This document shows, piece by piece, positions 22,415-31,220 of a stretch of 64,000 bases of DNA. Both the position numbers and the translations under genes were made by a program. Below the pieces are notes generated by a model. That model saw only the letters and a list, made by a program, of their open reading frames with translations, was not told the DNA's origin and searched no databases. Source of the DNA: Kiloniellales bacterium (GTDB lineage: Bacteria > Pseudomonadota > Alphaproteobacteria > Kiloniellales > JAKSBE01); assembly GCA_030066685.1 (NCBI GenBank), contig JASJBF010000032.1, positions 62,001 to 126,000 of the forward strand, read 5' to 3'. Within the stretch, counting starts at the first letter, position 1, and every line of letters starts with the position of its first letter.

Positions 22415-22861
22415 CTACTGAAACTTGCGCTCGAAGCAGCGGATCTTCCATTGGCCGACGTACTGGCCCTTGAACAGGCGGCAGGCCTGCACCGTCTCGC
22501 CGCTGGGATCGTAGAACCAGAGATTGCGGCCGGAGGTGGCCGAGAGCTGCGCCTGCGGCTGCGCCGGCGGGGTCCGAACCGCCGGCTTCTCCGGATCCGT
22601 GTTGCCGCGCAGGATCAGGACCGACTGAACGCCGGTCTCCGCTTCGGCGTCGAAGGTCACCGTTTCCCGGGCGCTGCCCCGGTGCACCTGAACCGGGGGC
22701 ACCTTGGGAGTCTCTTCGAGCTGCGCCGCGAAAGCTTCGGGGCCGCCCTGCTCGAGCGCGACGTGGTCCGCCGCCTCGGCGGGCACCGCCGCCAGGAGCA
22801 AACCCGCCAAGAGCGAAGCGCCCGAGGTATAGAACCTCACAGATCCTTGCTTCATTGTCAC
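22415..22861 (-). CDS. Secreted hypothetical protein
   Basis: A 148-residue protein with a Sec signal peptide (hydrophobic residues about 13-26, cleavage near AEAA-DH). The mature region has VTFDAEAETGVQSVLILRGN, a Pro/Gln linker and a C-terminal part with two cysteines (VQACRLFKGQ, KIRCFERKF) that may form a disulfide. The GTG at 22861 is used because GGAGG lies five bases before it; an ATG two codons later has poorer spacing. The family is not recognised. It converges with the sensor kinase gene, about 20 bp apart. Confidence 0.65.
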   Translation of the reverse strand: MTMKQGSVRFYTSGASLLAGLLLAAVPAEAADHVALEQGGPEAFAAQLEETPKVPPVQVHRGSARETVTFDAEAETGVQSVLILRGNTDPEKPAVRTPPAQPQAQLSATSGRNLWFYDPSGETVQACRLFKGQYVGQWKIRCFERKFQ

Positions 22862-23319
22862 TCATGCCTCCGAGCAAGATTGATTAACATTGTATTTATC
22901 ATTCTTAATGGTTTTAGCGCAAATTTATTTTGCATTGACTATGTTTATAGTTAACACGGAGGCTCGGGCCTCCGGATTGTGCCGCGACGCCGGCCCGCGG
23001 ATCCCGGCCTCCGAAGCGCAAGACGCCGGGCGGTCCCCGAAACCCGGCGCCAACTCATTGATCCTTGCGGAAGAAATGGGCCGCCCTGCAGACCGGCTCC
23101 CGAAAAAGTGACTGCGACGATGCAGCCGGAGCCGGAAAATCGGCCCTACACTTGCAGGTGCAGGCATTGTAATGTTTTGCTACGTCTTTACTCTGGCATT
23201 CCAGATTCAAAGAGGTTGGCGGGGGCAATGGGTGAGGAAGCGACGCATCGCCAGGACGGCGGTGCGCCCCAGCCGATATCCTCAAGGGAATCGACTGGCA
23301 AACTGGGAGGAAATTCGAG
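22862..23319. promoter_or_regulatory. AT-rich divergent regulatory region with operator-like palindrome
   Basis: A 458-bp gap between the secreted protein (minus) and the TRAP operon (plus). The part at 22870-22960 is strikingly AT-rich. It contains an imperfect palindrome, TTGACTAT (22935-22942), loop GTTT, ATAGTTAA (22947-22954), matching at 7 of 8 positions, which looks like an operator. The rest (22961-23319) holds no gene I can support. No regulator gene lies next to it. Confidence 0.45.
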
Positions 23320-24462
23320 ATGACCAAGAAATCCAAAGCCAAGACGGACGTCGCCAGCCGGCGGCGCTTCCTGACCGGCGCCGCGGCGGTGACCGCCGGC
23401 GCCGCCACGACCGTCGCCATGCCCGGCGTTTCGCGGGCCCAGACCGTGACCCTGAAGATGCAGGGCTCCTGGGGCGCCAAGAGCGTCTTCACGGACATGG
23501 CCCAGCAGTACGTCGAGCGCGTCGAGAAGATGGCGGGCGGCCGCCTGAAGATCGACTACCTGCCGGCCGGCGCGGTGGTGAAGGCCTTCCAGGTGCAGGA
23601 CGCCTGCAACAAGGGTGTCCTCGACGGCGCCCATTCGGTGACCGCCTACTGGTACGGCAAGAACAAGGCCGCCTCGCTCTTCGGCACCGGCCCGGTCTTC
23701 GGCTGCAACGCCGCGCAGATCCTGGCCTGGATCCACTTCGGCGGCGGCAAGGAGCTCTATCGCGAGCTCGTCCAGGACATCCTCAAGCTGAACCTCGTCG
23801 GCTTCTTCGCCATGCCGATGCCGACCCAGCCGCTCGGCTGGTTCAAGAAGAAGGTCAGCTCTGCGGACGACCTCAAGGGCTTGAAGTACCGTACTGTCGG
23901 CCTGGCCACGGACATCATGCAGGGCATGGGCCTGAAGGTGACCCAGCTGCCGGGCGGCGAGATCATGCCGGCCCTGGAGAAAGGCGTGATCGAGGCCTTC
24001 GAGTTCAACAACCCGACGGCCGACAGCCAGTTCGGCGCCCAGGACGTGTCGAAGCACTACCACATGGGCAGCTACCATCAGGCCGCCGAGTTCTTCGAGA
24101 TCATGTACAACAAGGACCGCTTCGAGGGCCTGCCGGCCGAGCATCAGTCGATCCTGGAGTACGCGGCCGAGGCGGCGAACACGGCCAACTACGGCTTTGC
24201 CATGGACACCTATTCCAAGGACCTGCAGAAGCTGATCAACGAGAGCGGCGTCAACGTCTACCGGACCGACGCCTCGATCATGAAGGCGCAGCTGGAGTCC
24301 TGGGACAAGACCCTGACGCGGCTGAACAAGGATCCCTTCTTCAAGAAGGTGGTCGACAGCCAGAAGGCCTGGTCGGAGCGGGTCGCCTTCTACGACCTGG
24401 TCAACTCGGCCGACTACAAGCTGGCCTACGAGCACTACTTCCCGGGCAAGCTGCCCTCCTAA
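23320..24462 (+). CDS. dctP: TRAP transporter substrate-binding protein (TakP/DctP type)
   Basis: A 380-residue periplasmic solute receptor. The twin-arginine signal SRRRFLTGAAA starts near residue 13, so it is exported folded through Tat. The mature protein has the DctP-family core: FKKKVSSADDLKGLKYRTVG with the substrate-carboxylate arginine, and EIMPALEKGVIEAFEFNNP. The pattern is closest to the TakP/keto-acid and mannitol/chloroaromatic branch, so a 2-oxo acid or related carboxylate is the likely ligand. A strong GGGAGG ribosome site precedes it. It is the first gene of the dctPQM operon; the hairpin at 24504 follows it. Confidence 0.93.
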   Translation: MTKKSKAKTDVASRRRFLTGAAAVTAGAATTVAMPGVSRAQTVTLKMQGSWGAKSVFTDMAQQYVERVEKMAGGRLKIDYLPAGAVVKAFQVQDACNKGVLDGAHSVTAYWYGKNKAASLFGTGPVFGCNAAQILAWIHFGGGKELYRELVQDILKLNLVGFFAMPMPTQPLGWFKKKVSSADDLKGLKYRTVGLATDIMQGMGLKVTQLPGGEIMPALEKGVIEAFEFNNPTADSQFGAQDVSKHYHMGSYHQAAEFFEIMYNKDRFEGLPAEHQSILEYAAEAANTANYGFAMDTYSKDLQKLINESGVNVYRTDASIMKAQLESWDKTLTRLNKDPFFKKVVDSQKAWSERVAFYDLVNSADYKLAYEHYFPGKLPS

Positions 24463-24503
24463 GGCGGGCAGATCGCAGGTCCGAGGTTTTCATCACTGAG
24501 GAC

Positions 24504-24529
24504 GGGGCGGCGCAACGCGGCGCCGCCCC
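24504..24529. terminator. Hairpin between dctP and dctQ
   Basis: A perfect 10-bp stem: GGGGCGGCGC (24504-24513), loop AACGCG, GCGCCGCCCC (24520-24529). No T-run follows, so complete termination is unlikely. In TRAP operons such stems commonly protect the binding-protein message or lower transcription of the permease genes; that role here is inferred. Confidence 0.6.
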
Positions 24530-24570
24530 ACCTGCTTTCCATCCACGCTTGACCTAATCCGGGGCGGCCG

Positions 24571-25188
24571 ATGACTCGCTTTATCTTCCTGGTTGACATG
24601 TTGACGGCCTGGGTCGGCAAGGCCTTCTCGTGGTGCATCCTTCTGCTGACCTTCGGCGTCGGCTACGAGGTCTTCGTCCGCTATGCCCTGCGCAATCCGA
24701 CGGCCTGGGCCTTCGACATCAGCTACATGATGTACGGCACGCTGTTCATGATGGCCGGCGCCTACACGCTATCGCGCGACGGCCACGTCCGCGGCGACGT
24801 GATCTACCGGCTGTGGAAGCCGCGGACCCAGGCGATCGTCGAGTTCACGCTTTATTTCCTGTTCTTCTTTCCGGGCGTCCTGGCCCTGATCATCGCCGGT
24901 GCCGACTACGCCAACGATTCCTGGTTCTACAAGGAAGTCAGCGTGATGAGCCCGGCCAACGTGCCGATCTTCCAGTTCAAGACCATCATTCCGGTCGCGG
25001 GCGGCCTGCTGTTCCTGCAAGGCCTGGCCCAGGTCTGCCGCTGCATCATCTGCATGCGCACAGGGGCCTGGCCGGCCCACCTGGAGGACGTCGAGGAGAT
25101 GGAGACCGTCCTTCTGCACCAGCACGAGGAAGAGGTCCGCCACAGCAGCGAGCAGACCGAGCAGCCCAAGCCCGGAGGCGGCCAATGA
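24571..25188 (+). CDS. dctQ: TRAP transporter small permease (DctQ)
   Basis: A 205-residue, four-helix membrane subunit of the TRAP transporter. Spans are visible at the N-terminus (WCILLLTFGVGYEVFVRY), in the middle (YMMYGTLFMMAGAY; FTLYFLFFFPGVLALII) and near residue 150. The EVFVRY and SYMMYGTLFMM segments are typical of DctQ. The C-terminus carries a long, charged, non-conserved tail. Its TGA overlaps the ATG of dctM by three bases (ATGA), so the two are translationally coupled. Confidence 0.93.
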   Translation: MTRFIFLVDMLTAWVGKAFSWCILLLTFGVGYEVFVRYALRNPTAWAFDISYMMYGTLFMMAGAYTLSRDGHVRGDVIYRLWKPRTQAIVEFTLYFLFFFPGVLALIIAGADYANDSWFYKEVSVMSPANVPIFQFKTIIPVAGGLLFLQGLAQVCRCIICMRTGAWPAHLEDVEEMETVLLHQHEEEVRHSSEQTEQPKPGGGQ

Positions 25189-27017
25189 CCAACCCCGAAG
25201 TCGCCGTCCTGATGCTCGGGATCTTCATTCTGTCGATCCTCCTGGGCTTCCCGATCTGGATCACCCTCATGGCGATGGGGATCTTCTTCGGCTACTACGC
25301 CTACTACGACGCCGAGCGCATGCAGTCGGTCTTCGACAATCAGATCTTCGATCTGCTGGTCAACCAGACCTACTCGGTGATGGCCAACGACGTCCTGGTC
25401 GCCGTGCCCCTGTTCCTCTTCATGGGATACATCGTCGAGCGGGCGAACATCGTCGACCGCCTGTTTCACACGCTTCAGATCGCCGCCCGGCGGCTGCCGG
25501 GTTCGATGGCGATCGCCGCGCTGGCGACCTGCGCGCTCTTCGCCACGGCGACCGGGATCATCGGCGCCGTGGTCACCCTGATGGGCATGCTGGCCTTCCC
25601 GGCCATGCTCAAGGCCCGCTACAACACCTCCTTCGCGGCTGGCGTGATCTGTGCTGGCGGCTGCCTGGGCATCCTCATCCCGCCGTCGATCATGCTGATC
25701 GTCTATGCCGCGGCCTCCAACGTCTCGGTGGTCAGGCTCTACGCCGGCGCGATTCTGCCGGGCTTTCTGCTGGCCGGGCTCTACATGCTCTATGTGATCG
25801 GCCTTTCGCTGCTCAAGCCCGAGCTGGCGCCGAAGCCGCGAGAGGAGGACATCGGCGAGGTCACGACCCGGCAGGTCGTCATCGACATGATGACCTCCTT
25901 CTTCCCCTTGGCCTTCCTGATTCTCTCGGTGCTGGGGGCGATCCTCTTCGGCCTGGCCACGCCGTCGGAGGCCGCCTCCATGGGCGCGATCGGCGGCCTG
26001 GTCCTGGCCATCGCCTACCGCATCGGTGCCATCCGCGAGGGCAGCCATACGCCGGAGTGGATGCGCGACGGCGCACCGGCCGTGAACCCCTGGCTCTACG
26101 CCCTGGGCGTCGGCGCCGTGACCTCCGGCTTCCTCTACCTGGCCTACTTCGCGCTGCGCCTCCTGGCCAGCGCGCTCTTCGACCTGCCGATGCCGGAAGA
26201 GCGATCCCTGCCCTTCGGCTTCGGCGCGGCCATCCTGCCGAGCCTCGCGATCGCCCTGCTGGTCCGCTTCGGCGGCCGCGACCTACCGGTCCTGGGCTGG
26301 ATCCAGCCGCGCAACCCGGCCCTGGTTCCGATGTTCGACTACGCCGGCCGGGGCGCCCTGATCGGCCTGGTCGGCGCGATCCTCTACGTCGCCCTGATCC
26401 GCTACGACAATCAGGAGTTCTTCCTCTTTCACGAGCTCAACTGGTGGGCCTTCGACGTCGGATTCTACCTCGGCGCCTTCGGCTGGCTGGCCTGGCAAGT
26501 GATCGACAAGCGGGGACTCCAGGAATCCGTCTACCTGTCGGTCCGCACCTCGGCCATGGTGTGCTGGCTCTTCGTCGGATCCTGGACTTTCTCCTCGGTC
26601 TTCTCCTACCTGGGCGGGCACGACCTGATCGAGCACTGGGTCCTGGGCATGGACCTGACGCCGGTGATGTTCCTGATCATGGCGCAGTTCATCATCTTCC
26701 TGCTGGGCTGGCCGCTGGAATGGTCGGAGATCATCATCATCTTCGTGCCGATCTTCCTGCCCATGCTGCCCTACTTCGGCATCGACCCCTTGTTCTTCGG
26801 GATCTTGGTGGCCTTGAACCTGCAGACCTCCTTCCTGACCCCGCCCATGGCCATGGCGGCCTACTACCTGAAGGGCGTGGCGCCGCCGCACATCCAGCTG
26901 ATCGAGATCTTCAAGGGCGTGCTGCCCTTCCTGTCGATGGTGTTCCTGGCCATGTTCATCCTCTACGTGTTCCCCGAGATCGCGCTGTGGCTGCCCGAGG
27001 CAGCCTACGGCAAGTAG
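25185..27017 (+). CDS. dctM: TRAP transporter large permease (DctM), long form
   Basis: A 610-residue large TRAP permease, well above the roughly 430 residues of the typical DctM. The first half is canonical (VNQTYSVMANDVLVAVPLFLFMG, CAGGCLGILIPPSIML, TPSEAASMGAIGG), as is the end (LNLQTSFLTPPMAMAAYYLKG). The extra length is a hydrophobic insertion at about residues 285-460 with several additional helices. Long permeases of this kind occur in the mannitol/chloroaromatic branch. It couples Na+ entry to solute uptake together with dctP and dctQ. Confidence 0.93.
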   Translation: MTNPEVAVLMLGIFILSILLGFPIWITLMAMGIFFGYYAYYDAERMQSVFDNQIFDLLVNQTYSVMANDVLVAVPLFLFMGYIVERANIVDRLFHTLQIAARRLPGSMAIAALATCALFATATGIIGAVVTLMGMLAFPAMLKARYNTSFAAGVICAGGCLGILIPPSIMLIVYAAASNVSVVRLYAGAILPGFLLAGLYMLYVIGLSLLKPELAPKPREEDIGEVTTRQVVIDMMTSFFPLAFLILSVLGAILFGLATPSEAASMGAIGGLVLAIAYRIGAIREGSHTPEWMRDGAPAVNPWLYALGVGAVTSGFLYLAYFALRLLASALFDLPMPEERSLPFGFGAAILPSLAIALLVRFGGRDLPVLGWIQPRNPALVPMFDYAGRGALIGLVGAILYVALIRYDNQEFFLFHELNWWAFDVGFYLGAFGWLAWQVIDKRGLQESVYLSVRTSAMVCWLFVGSWTFSSVFSYLGGHDLIEHWVLGMDLTPVMFLIMAQFIIFLLGWPLEWSEIIIIFVPIFLPMLPYFGIDPLFFGILVALNLQTSFLTPPMAMAAYYLKGVAPPHIQLIEIFKGVLPFLSMVFLAMFILYVFPEIALWLPEAAYGK

Positions 27018-27035
27018 CCGCCGGAGGCCGCAACC

Positions 27036-27218
27036 ATGCTGGACAAGATCGTCGCCGGCCTGTCCGTCCTCGCTTTCGCCGTGTTCCTGGGCATCGTGAT
27101 CTCCTTCGTCACGGAACCGGACCTCTGGGTGGTGATCTTCGTCGTCGTCTACATCGCGATCTACTTCATCTGGCGCGAGCTGCGGGCGGGCGGCAGCCAT
27201 CTCGAGGACGAGAAATAG
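27036..27218 (+). CDS. Small two-span membrane protein of the TRAP operon
   Basis: A 60-residue protein made almost entirely of two transmembrane segments (about residues 6-25 and 29-47) with a short charged C-terminal tail. GGAGG lies 7 bases before the ATG. It follows dctM by 18 bp and precedes the amidase, so it is in the operon. No family is recognised; it may assist the permease. Confidence 0.7.
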   Translation: MLDKIVAGLSVLAFAVFLGIVISFVTEPDLWVVIFVVVYIAIYFIWRELRAGGSHLEDEK

Positions 27219-27250
27219 CGGCGCTACCTGGGCCGCAAGGGAGGCGTCCC

Positions 27251-28588
27251 ATGGACCTGATCGGCGAAAGCGCTCTGGACCTCCGCGCGAAGCTGGCGGC
27301 CGGCGAGATCACCGCGGAAGCGCTGGTCCAGGCCTGCCTGGACCGGATCGCCGAGGTCGACGACGCGATCGGCGCCTGGGCCCATCTCGAGCCGGCGCAC
27401 GCCCTGGCCCAGGCCCGGACCCTGGACCGGCTGCGCGGCACCGGGCTGCCCCTCGGGCCGCTGCACGGCCTGCCGGTCGCAGTCAAGGACATCGTCGACA
27501 CCGCGGACCTGCCGACCGAGAACGGCTCCGGCCTGCTGCGCGGCCGCCAGCCGGAGGCCGACGCGACCCTGGTGAGCCTGCTCCGCCAGGCCGGGGCGGT
27601 GATCCTCGGCAAAAGCGTGACCACCGAGTTCGCGATGTACGCGCCGGGCAAGACCGCCAACCCGCACAATCCGAAGCATACGCCCGGCGGCTCGTCGAGC
27701 GGCTCCGCGGCCGCCGTCGCCGCCGGCATGGCGCCCCTGGCCATCGCCAGCCAGACCAACGGCTCGGTGATCCGCCCGGCGTCCTTCTGCGGCGTCGTCG
27801 GCTTCAAGCCGAGCCACGGGCGGATCTCCCGGTACGGCGTGCTGTCGCTTTCAAGGCCCCTCGACACCATGGGGGTGATGGCCAGGACGGTCGAGGACGC
27901 GGCGCTCCTGGCCGAGACGCTGATGAGCTACGACGCCAGGGACCGGGACATGCGTCCCTCGCCGGCACCGCGGCTGCTGGAGGTCGCGCGGCAAGAACCA
28001 CCGCTGCCGCCGCGCTTCGCTTTCGTGAAGACGCCGGTCTGGGACCAGGCGGAGGACGACATGGCGGCGGCCCTTTCGGAGCTGGCCGAACACCTGGGCG
28101 CGGACTGCGACAGCGTCGACCTGCCCGAGCTCTACGACCGCGCCCTGCCCAATCACCGGCTCATCATGTGCGCCGACCTGGCGAAGAACCTCCAGCCCCA
28201 CTACGAACGCGGCAAGGAGGGGATCAGCCCGCAGCTCGCGGCCCTGATTGAGGAAGGGCAGTCGGTCACCGCGGTCGACTACAACCGGGCCCTGGAGTGG
28301 CGGGAGGTCCTCTACGACGGCCTGGCGGAGATCTTCGAGGACTTCGACGCCATTCTGACGGCGCCGGCCCCGGGCGAGGCGCCGGCCGGTCTGGAGGCGA
28401 CCGGCAATCCGGCCTTCTGCACGATGTGGACCTTCCTCGGCGCGCCGGCGGTCAGCCTGCCGGTCTTTACCGGGAGCTCCGGCCTGCCCATGGGCGCGCA
28501 ACTGGTCGGCCCGCGCAGCGAAGATGCACGGCTACTGCGCAGCGCGGCGGCGCTGCTCGCCCGGCTGCGTGACGGCGACGGCGCATAG
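27251..28588 (+). CDS. Amidase (amidase-signature family)
   Basis: A 445-residue hydrolase of the amidase-signature family (Ser-cisSer-Lys triad). The lysine is in GLPVAVKDIVDT, and the glycine/serine-rich signature with both serines is [18 protein letters not shown]. In place of the usual GTDTGGSIR block there is ASQTNGSVIRPASFCG, which still keeps the nucleophile serine (NGSV). GGGAGG precedes the ATG. Its position inside the TRAP operon suggests that the imported solute is, or becomes, an amide or carbamoyl compound that this enzyme hydrolyses. The exact substrate cannot be predicted. Confidence 0.9.
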   Translation: MDLIGESALDLRAKLAAGEITAEALVQACLDRIAEVDDAIGAWAHLEPAHALAQARTLDRLRGTGLPLGPLHGLPVAVKDIVDTADLPTENGSGLLRGRQPEADATLVSLLRQAGAVILGKSVTTEFAMYAPGKTANPHNPKHTPGGSSSGSAAAVAAGMAPLAIASQTNGSVIRPASFCGVVGFKPSHGRISRYGVLSLSRPLDTMGVMARTVEDAALLAETLMSYDARDRDMRPSPAPRLLEVARQEPPLPPRFAFVKTPVWDQAEDDMAAALSELAEHLGADCDSVDLPELYDRALPNHRLIMCADLAKNLQPHYERGKEGISPQLAALIEEGQSVTAVDYNRALEWREVLYDGLAEIFEDFDAILTAPAPGEAPAGLEATGNPAFCTMWTFLGAPAVSLPVFTGSSGLPMGAQLVGPRSEDARLLRSAAALLARLRDGDGA

Positions 28589-28605
28589 GCCAAGCTGCGC
28601 CGCGC

Positions 28606-28878
28606 ATGTCGCTTTGGACCATAGCCGTACTCGCGGCCTTCGCCGTCATCGGCGTGCTCCTGCGTCTGCGCTTCGGCAACCTCTACCGCAGGGCTGTTGC
28701 GGCCCTGGAGGCGCGCAGCGGGATCGACTCCAAGACCGCGCTGATGCTGGTCGGCGGCGCCACGGTCGCGGTCTGGCTGATCATCGCCTTCACTGCCGAC
28801 GAAGCCGCCCGCGGCGGCCTCGAAGAGATCTTCGAGTGGTTCCGGGTGCCGAGCGACGAGCCGGCGGCCGCGCCCTGA
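28606..28878 (+). CDS. Small membrane protein
   Basis: A 90-residue protein with an N-terminal span (about residues 3-21) and a second span near the middle (LMLVGGATVAVWLIIAF). The loop between them is short and basic, and the tail is acidic with a Pro/Ala end. It lies 17 bp after the amidase stop and shares its direction, so it is probably in the same operon. No family recognised and no clear ribosome site. Confidence 0.6.
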   Translation: MSLWTIAVLAAFAVIGVLLRLRFGNLYRRAVAALEARSGIDSKTALMLVGGATVAVWLIIAFTADEAARGGLEEIFEWFRVPSDEPAAAP

Positions 28879-28966
28879 GCGAACCCGCCGGGCCGGGCGG
28901 ACGCCTTGTGCCGCGGAATCCCCTGGTTTAGCGTCAGGCGACCACGCAGCGGCAGAGAAGCTCCCC

Positions 28967-30040
28967 ATGACCTCGGCGAAGACGAAAGCGCTCTTGCGGG
29001 CGAGACGGCTGGCTGGCGCGGGCCTGCTCCTCGGGCTCGTCGCGCTGACCGGCGGCGCAGCCGCACAGGAGGCGCCCCTCGAGCTCAAGCTGGGCAGCGC
29101 CTTCCCGAGCAAGCTGCCCCAGCTCGGCACCTTGGGCGTCAGCCTGACCGAGAAGGTCGGCCGCATCTCCGGCGGCAGCCTGACGCTCAAGTTCCACGAG
29201 CCGAACGAGCTCATGCCGCCCCAGGACATGTTCGGCGCCATCGCCGCCGGCGCGCTGGACGCCGCCTGGTCGACTCCCGGCTACTGGTTCGAGCGGGAAC
29301 CGGCGCTGATCCTGTTCTCCGGAATCCCCTTCGGCCCGACCCCCGGCGAGTACGCCGCCTGGATCTACTACGGCGGCGGCGAGGCCCTGATGCAGGAGAT
29401 CTATGCCAAGCGGAACATCCACGCGATGATCTGCGGCATCACCGTCCCGGAAGCGGCGGGTTGGTTTCGTAAGGAGATCAAGTCGGTCGCCGACCTCAAG
29501 GGCCTGAAGATCCGGATCCGCGGCCTCGGCGCCCGGGTCCTGGAACGCCTGGGAGCGGTCCCGCAGGTGGTCGATCCGGCCGAGATCTACGAGGCGCTAC
29601 GGCGCGGCAGGATCGACGCGACCGAATACTCCATGCCGATGATCGACCGTGACCTCGGCTTCCATCGGGTCGCACGCTATTACTACTTCCCGGGATGGCA
29701 CCAGCCCTCGACGCTTTTCGAACTGATGCTCTCCAGGAAGGTCTGGGAGGGCCTCAGCGAAAGCCGCAGGGCGCAACTCGCGCTGGCCTGCGGCGACAAC
29801 TTCCGCGAAGGCCTCGCCCAAGGCGAAGCCGGCCAGTTTGCCGCGATCACCGACCTCGAGGCCAAGGGCGTCGCGATCCGCAACCTGCCGCCCGAGGTGC
29901 TGAGCGCGCTGCGGTCGGCCTGGGATGCGGTCGCCGAGGAGATCGCGTCCGGAGACGAGACCTTCCGCAACGTCTACACCTCGCTCCAGGCCTTCCGCCG
30001 CGATTACCGGCTGTGGAAGGAGCTGGGCTACCTGCCCTGA
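28967..30040 (+). CDS. dctP: Second TRAP substrate-binding protein
   Basis: A 357-residue DctP-family receptor with a Sec-type signal peptide (LAGAGLLLGLVALTGGAAAQ). The core shows KLGSAFPSKLPQLGTLG at the start and FRKEIKSVADLKGLKIRIRG, with the arginine expected to bind the ligand carboxylate. It lacks the Tat motif of the first receptor. No permease genes are adjacent, so it probably shares the dctQM permease about 2 kb upstream and widens the substrate range of that locus. It is followed by a terminator that mainly serves the opposite strand. Confidence 0.88.
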   Translation: MTSAKTKALLRARRLAGAGLLLGLVALTGGAAAQEAPLELKLGSAFPSKLPQLGTLGVSLTEKVGRISGGSLTLKFHEPNELMPPQDMFGAIAAGALDAAWSTPGYWFEREPALILFSGIPFGPTPGEYAAWIYYGGGEALMQEIYAKRNIHAMICGITVPEAAGWFRKEIKSVADLKGLKIRIRGLGARVLERLGAVPQVVDPAEIYEALRRGRIDATEYSMPMIDRDLGFHRVARYYYFPGWHQPSTLFELMLSRKVWEGLSESRRAQLALACGDNFREGLAQGEAGQFAAITDLEAKGVAIRNLPPEVLSALRSAWDAVAEEIASGDETFRNVYTSLQAFRRDYRLWKELGYLP

Positions 30041-30049
30041 AACCGCCGT

Positions 30050-30093
30050 GCAAAAACGAAGGGCGGCGCCGCCCGAAGGCCGCGCCGCCGTCC
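30050..30093 (-). terminator. Intrinsic terminator after DUF2336 gene
   Basis: On the minus strand a GC-rich stem (GGCGGCGCGGCC, loop TTCG, GGCGGCGCCGCC, with two internal mismatches) is followed by CTTCGTTTTTGC. It lies just past the stop of the DUF2336 gene. The T-run is five bases and separated from the stem by a few bases, so strength is moderate. Confidence 0.55.
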
Positions 30094-30116
30094 GCGGGGT
30101 CGCCATTCCGCCGCCG

Positions 30117-31220
30117 TCAGGCGGCAAGCTGGTTCAACTTCTCCATCAGATAGTCGAGGTCGTCCGCCGCCAGGTCGTCGTACTGAGTCAGGATGCGCGA
30201 CAGCATGCGCGAGATGAAGCGCTCGCGGTCGTTGTCCTTGAGGTCGTAGTCGGTCTCCTGGATCACATCGACCGCGACCCGGATCGCCGGGAAGAGCTTC
30301 TCCGGCAGCCCGGTCTTGAGGTAGAGCGATTGCAGACCGAGCGAACCCTCGTCGTGGATCAGCAGCCTGGCGTTTTTCACGGGAATCTGCGCGAGGCGCG
30401 CCATCGCCGCCTCGAAGAAGGCGAGATCGCCCATGCAGAGCGCCCGCAGGACCAGCGAGGACGAGAGCCGGCCCTTCTTGTGAAGCTGGGCGACCAGGGT
30501 CTCGATATCGGTGACCGTCCGGCCGCTGGCCACCAGGTCGACGGTGGCCCGCTCTCGGGTCTGCAGGATCAGGTTGCAGATCTTGTCCGGGCTCAGGTTG
30601 CCTTCCTGGAGCAAAAAGGTCTCCAGCCGCTCCGAGATCGCGTTCACCACGCGCTCCGCCACATCGACCGGCATGTTGTTACGCCTGGAAAGTGAATCGG
30701 AGACGGCCTCGCTCTCGCCGTACTGGACCATGACCCGGTCGAAGGAGTTCTCGGTCAGTTCGGCGCCTTCGTTGGCGACCAGGCGCGCCACCGCCTTCTC
30801 GTTGCCGGTGTCGATCAGGCTGTCGGCGACCTGGGTGGATATCGTCCGGCGTTGCGCGATGGCAGTCTGCTTTTCGGAGTCCTGGCTCTGGATGATGTCG
30901 ATCAGGTCTTCGTCGGTCAGCACCTCCGAGGACTTGAGGATCGGCAGCGCTACGGAGGTCACGTCCTGCGCCAACTTCAGGGCGATGTCGTGGGACAGGC
31001 CCGCGGCCGCCTGCAGGTTCTTCGACAAAGACTCGCGGACTCGGACCGAGACGTCCTGAGCCATCAGCCGGAAGATCGCTTCGGCCTGCTCTCGTTCCGC
31101 GTCCGTCAGCTCGCCGTCGGCGAACTCGGCGGCGACCTTGCCGGCCGTTTCGGCCCGGGTTTCATCCGAGCTGTCCGCCACGAGGCGGGCGACATCTTCC
31201 TTGGTGAGTTTATGTGCCAT
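30117..31220 (-). CDS. DUF2336 domain protein
   Basis: A 367-residue soluble protein consisting of a DUF2336 region of repeated helices (HEAT-like in appearance). Characteristic segments are SVRVRESLSKNL, SSEVLTDEDLIDIIQS, LVANEGAELTENSFDRV and a C-terminal block LSSSLVLRALCMGDLAFFEAAM. The family is common in Rhodospirillales and uncharacterised; it often lies near signalling genes. The second family member at 50459 shares the ILxxSxxLTDxDLIxI block. An exact CtrA box lies about 100 bp upstream of this start, suggesting cell-cycle control. No ribosome site is obvious. Confidence 0.85.
   Translation of the reverse strand: MAHKLTKEDVARLVADSSDETRAETAGKVAAEFADGELTDAEREQAEAIFRLMAQDVSVRVRESLSKNLQAAAGLSHDIALKLAQDVTSVALPILKSSEVLTDEDLIDIIQSQDSEKQTAIAQRRTISTQVADSLIDTGNEKAVARLVANEGAELTENSFDRVMVQYGESEAVSDSLSRRNNMPVDVAERVVNAISERLETFLLQEGNLSPDKICNLILQTRERATVDLVASGRTVTDIETLVAQLHKKGRLSSSLVLRALCMGDLAFFEAAMARLAQIPVKNARLLIHDEGSLGLQSLYLKTGLPEKLFPAIRVAVDVIQETDYDLKDNDRERFISRMLSRILTQYDDLAADDLDYLMEKLNQLAA

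Noticed and set aside
23152-23175. A sigma-70 promoter TTGCAG/TAATGT before the TRAP operon.
   Set aside because: Spacing between the hexamers is only 12 bases, far below the normal 16-18.
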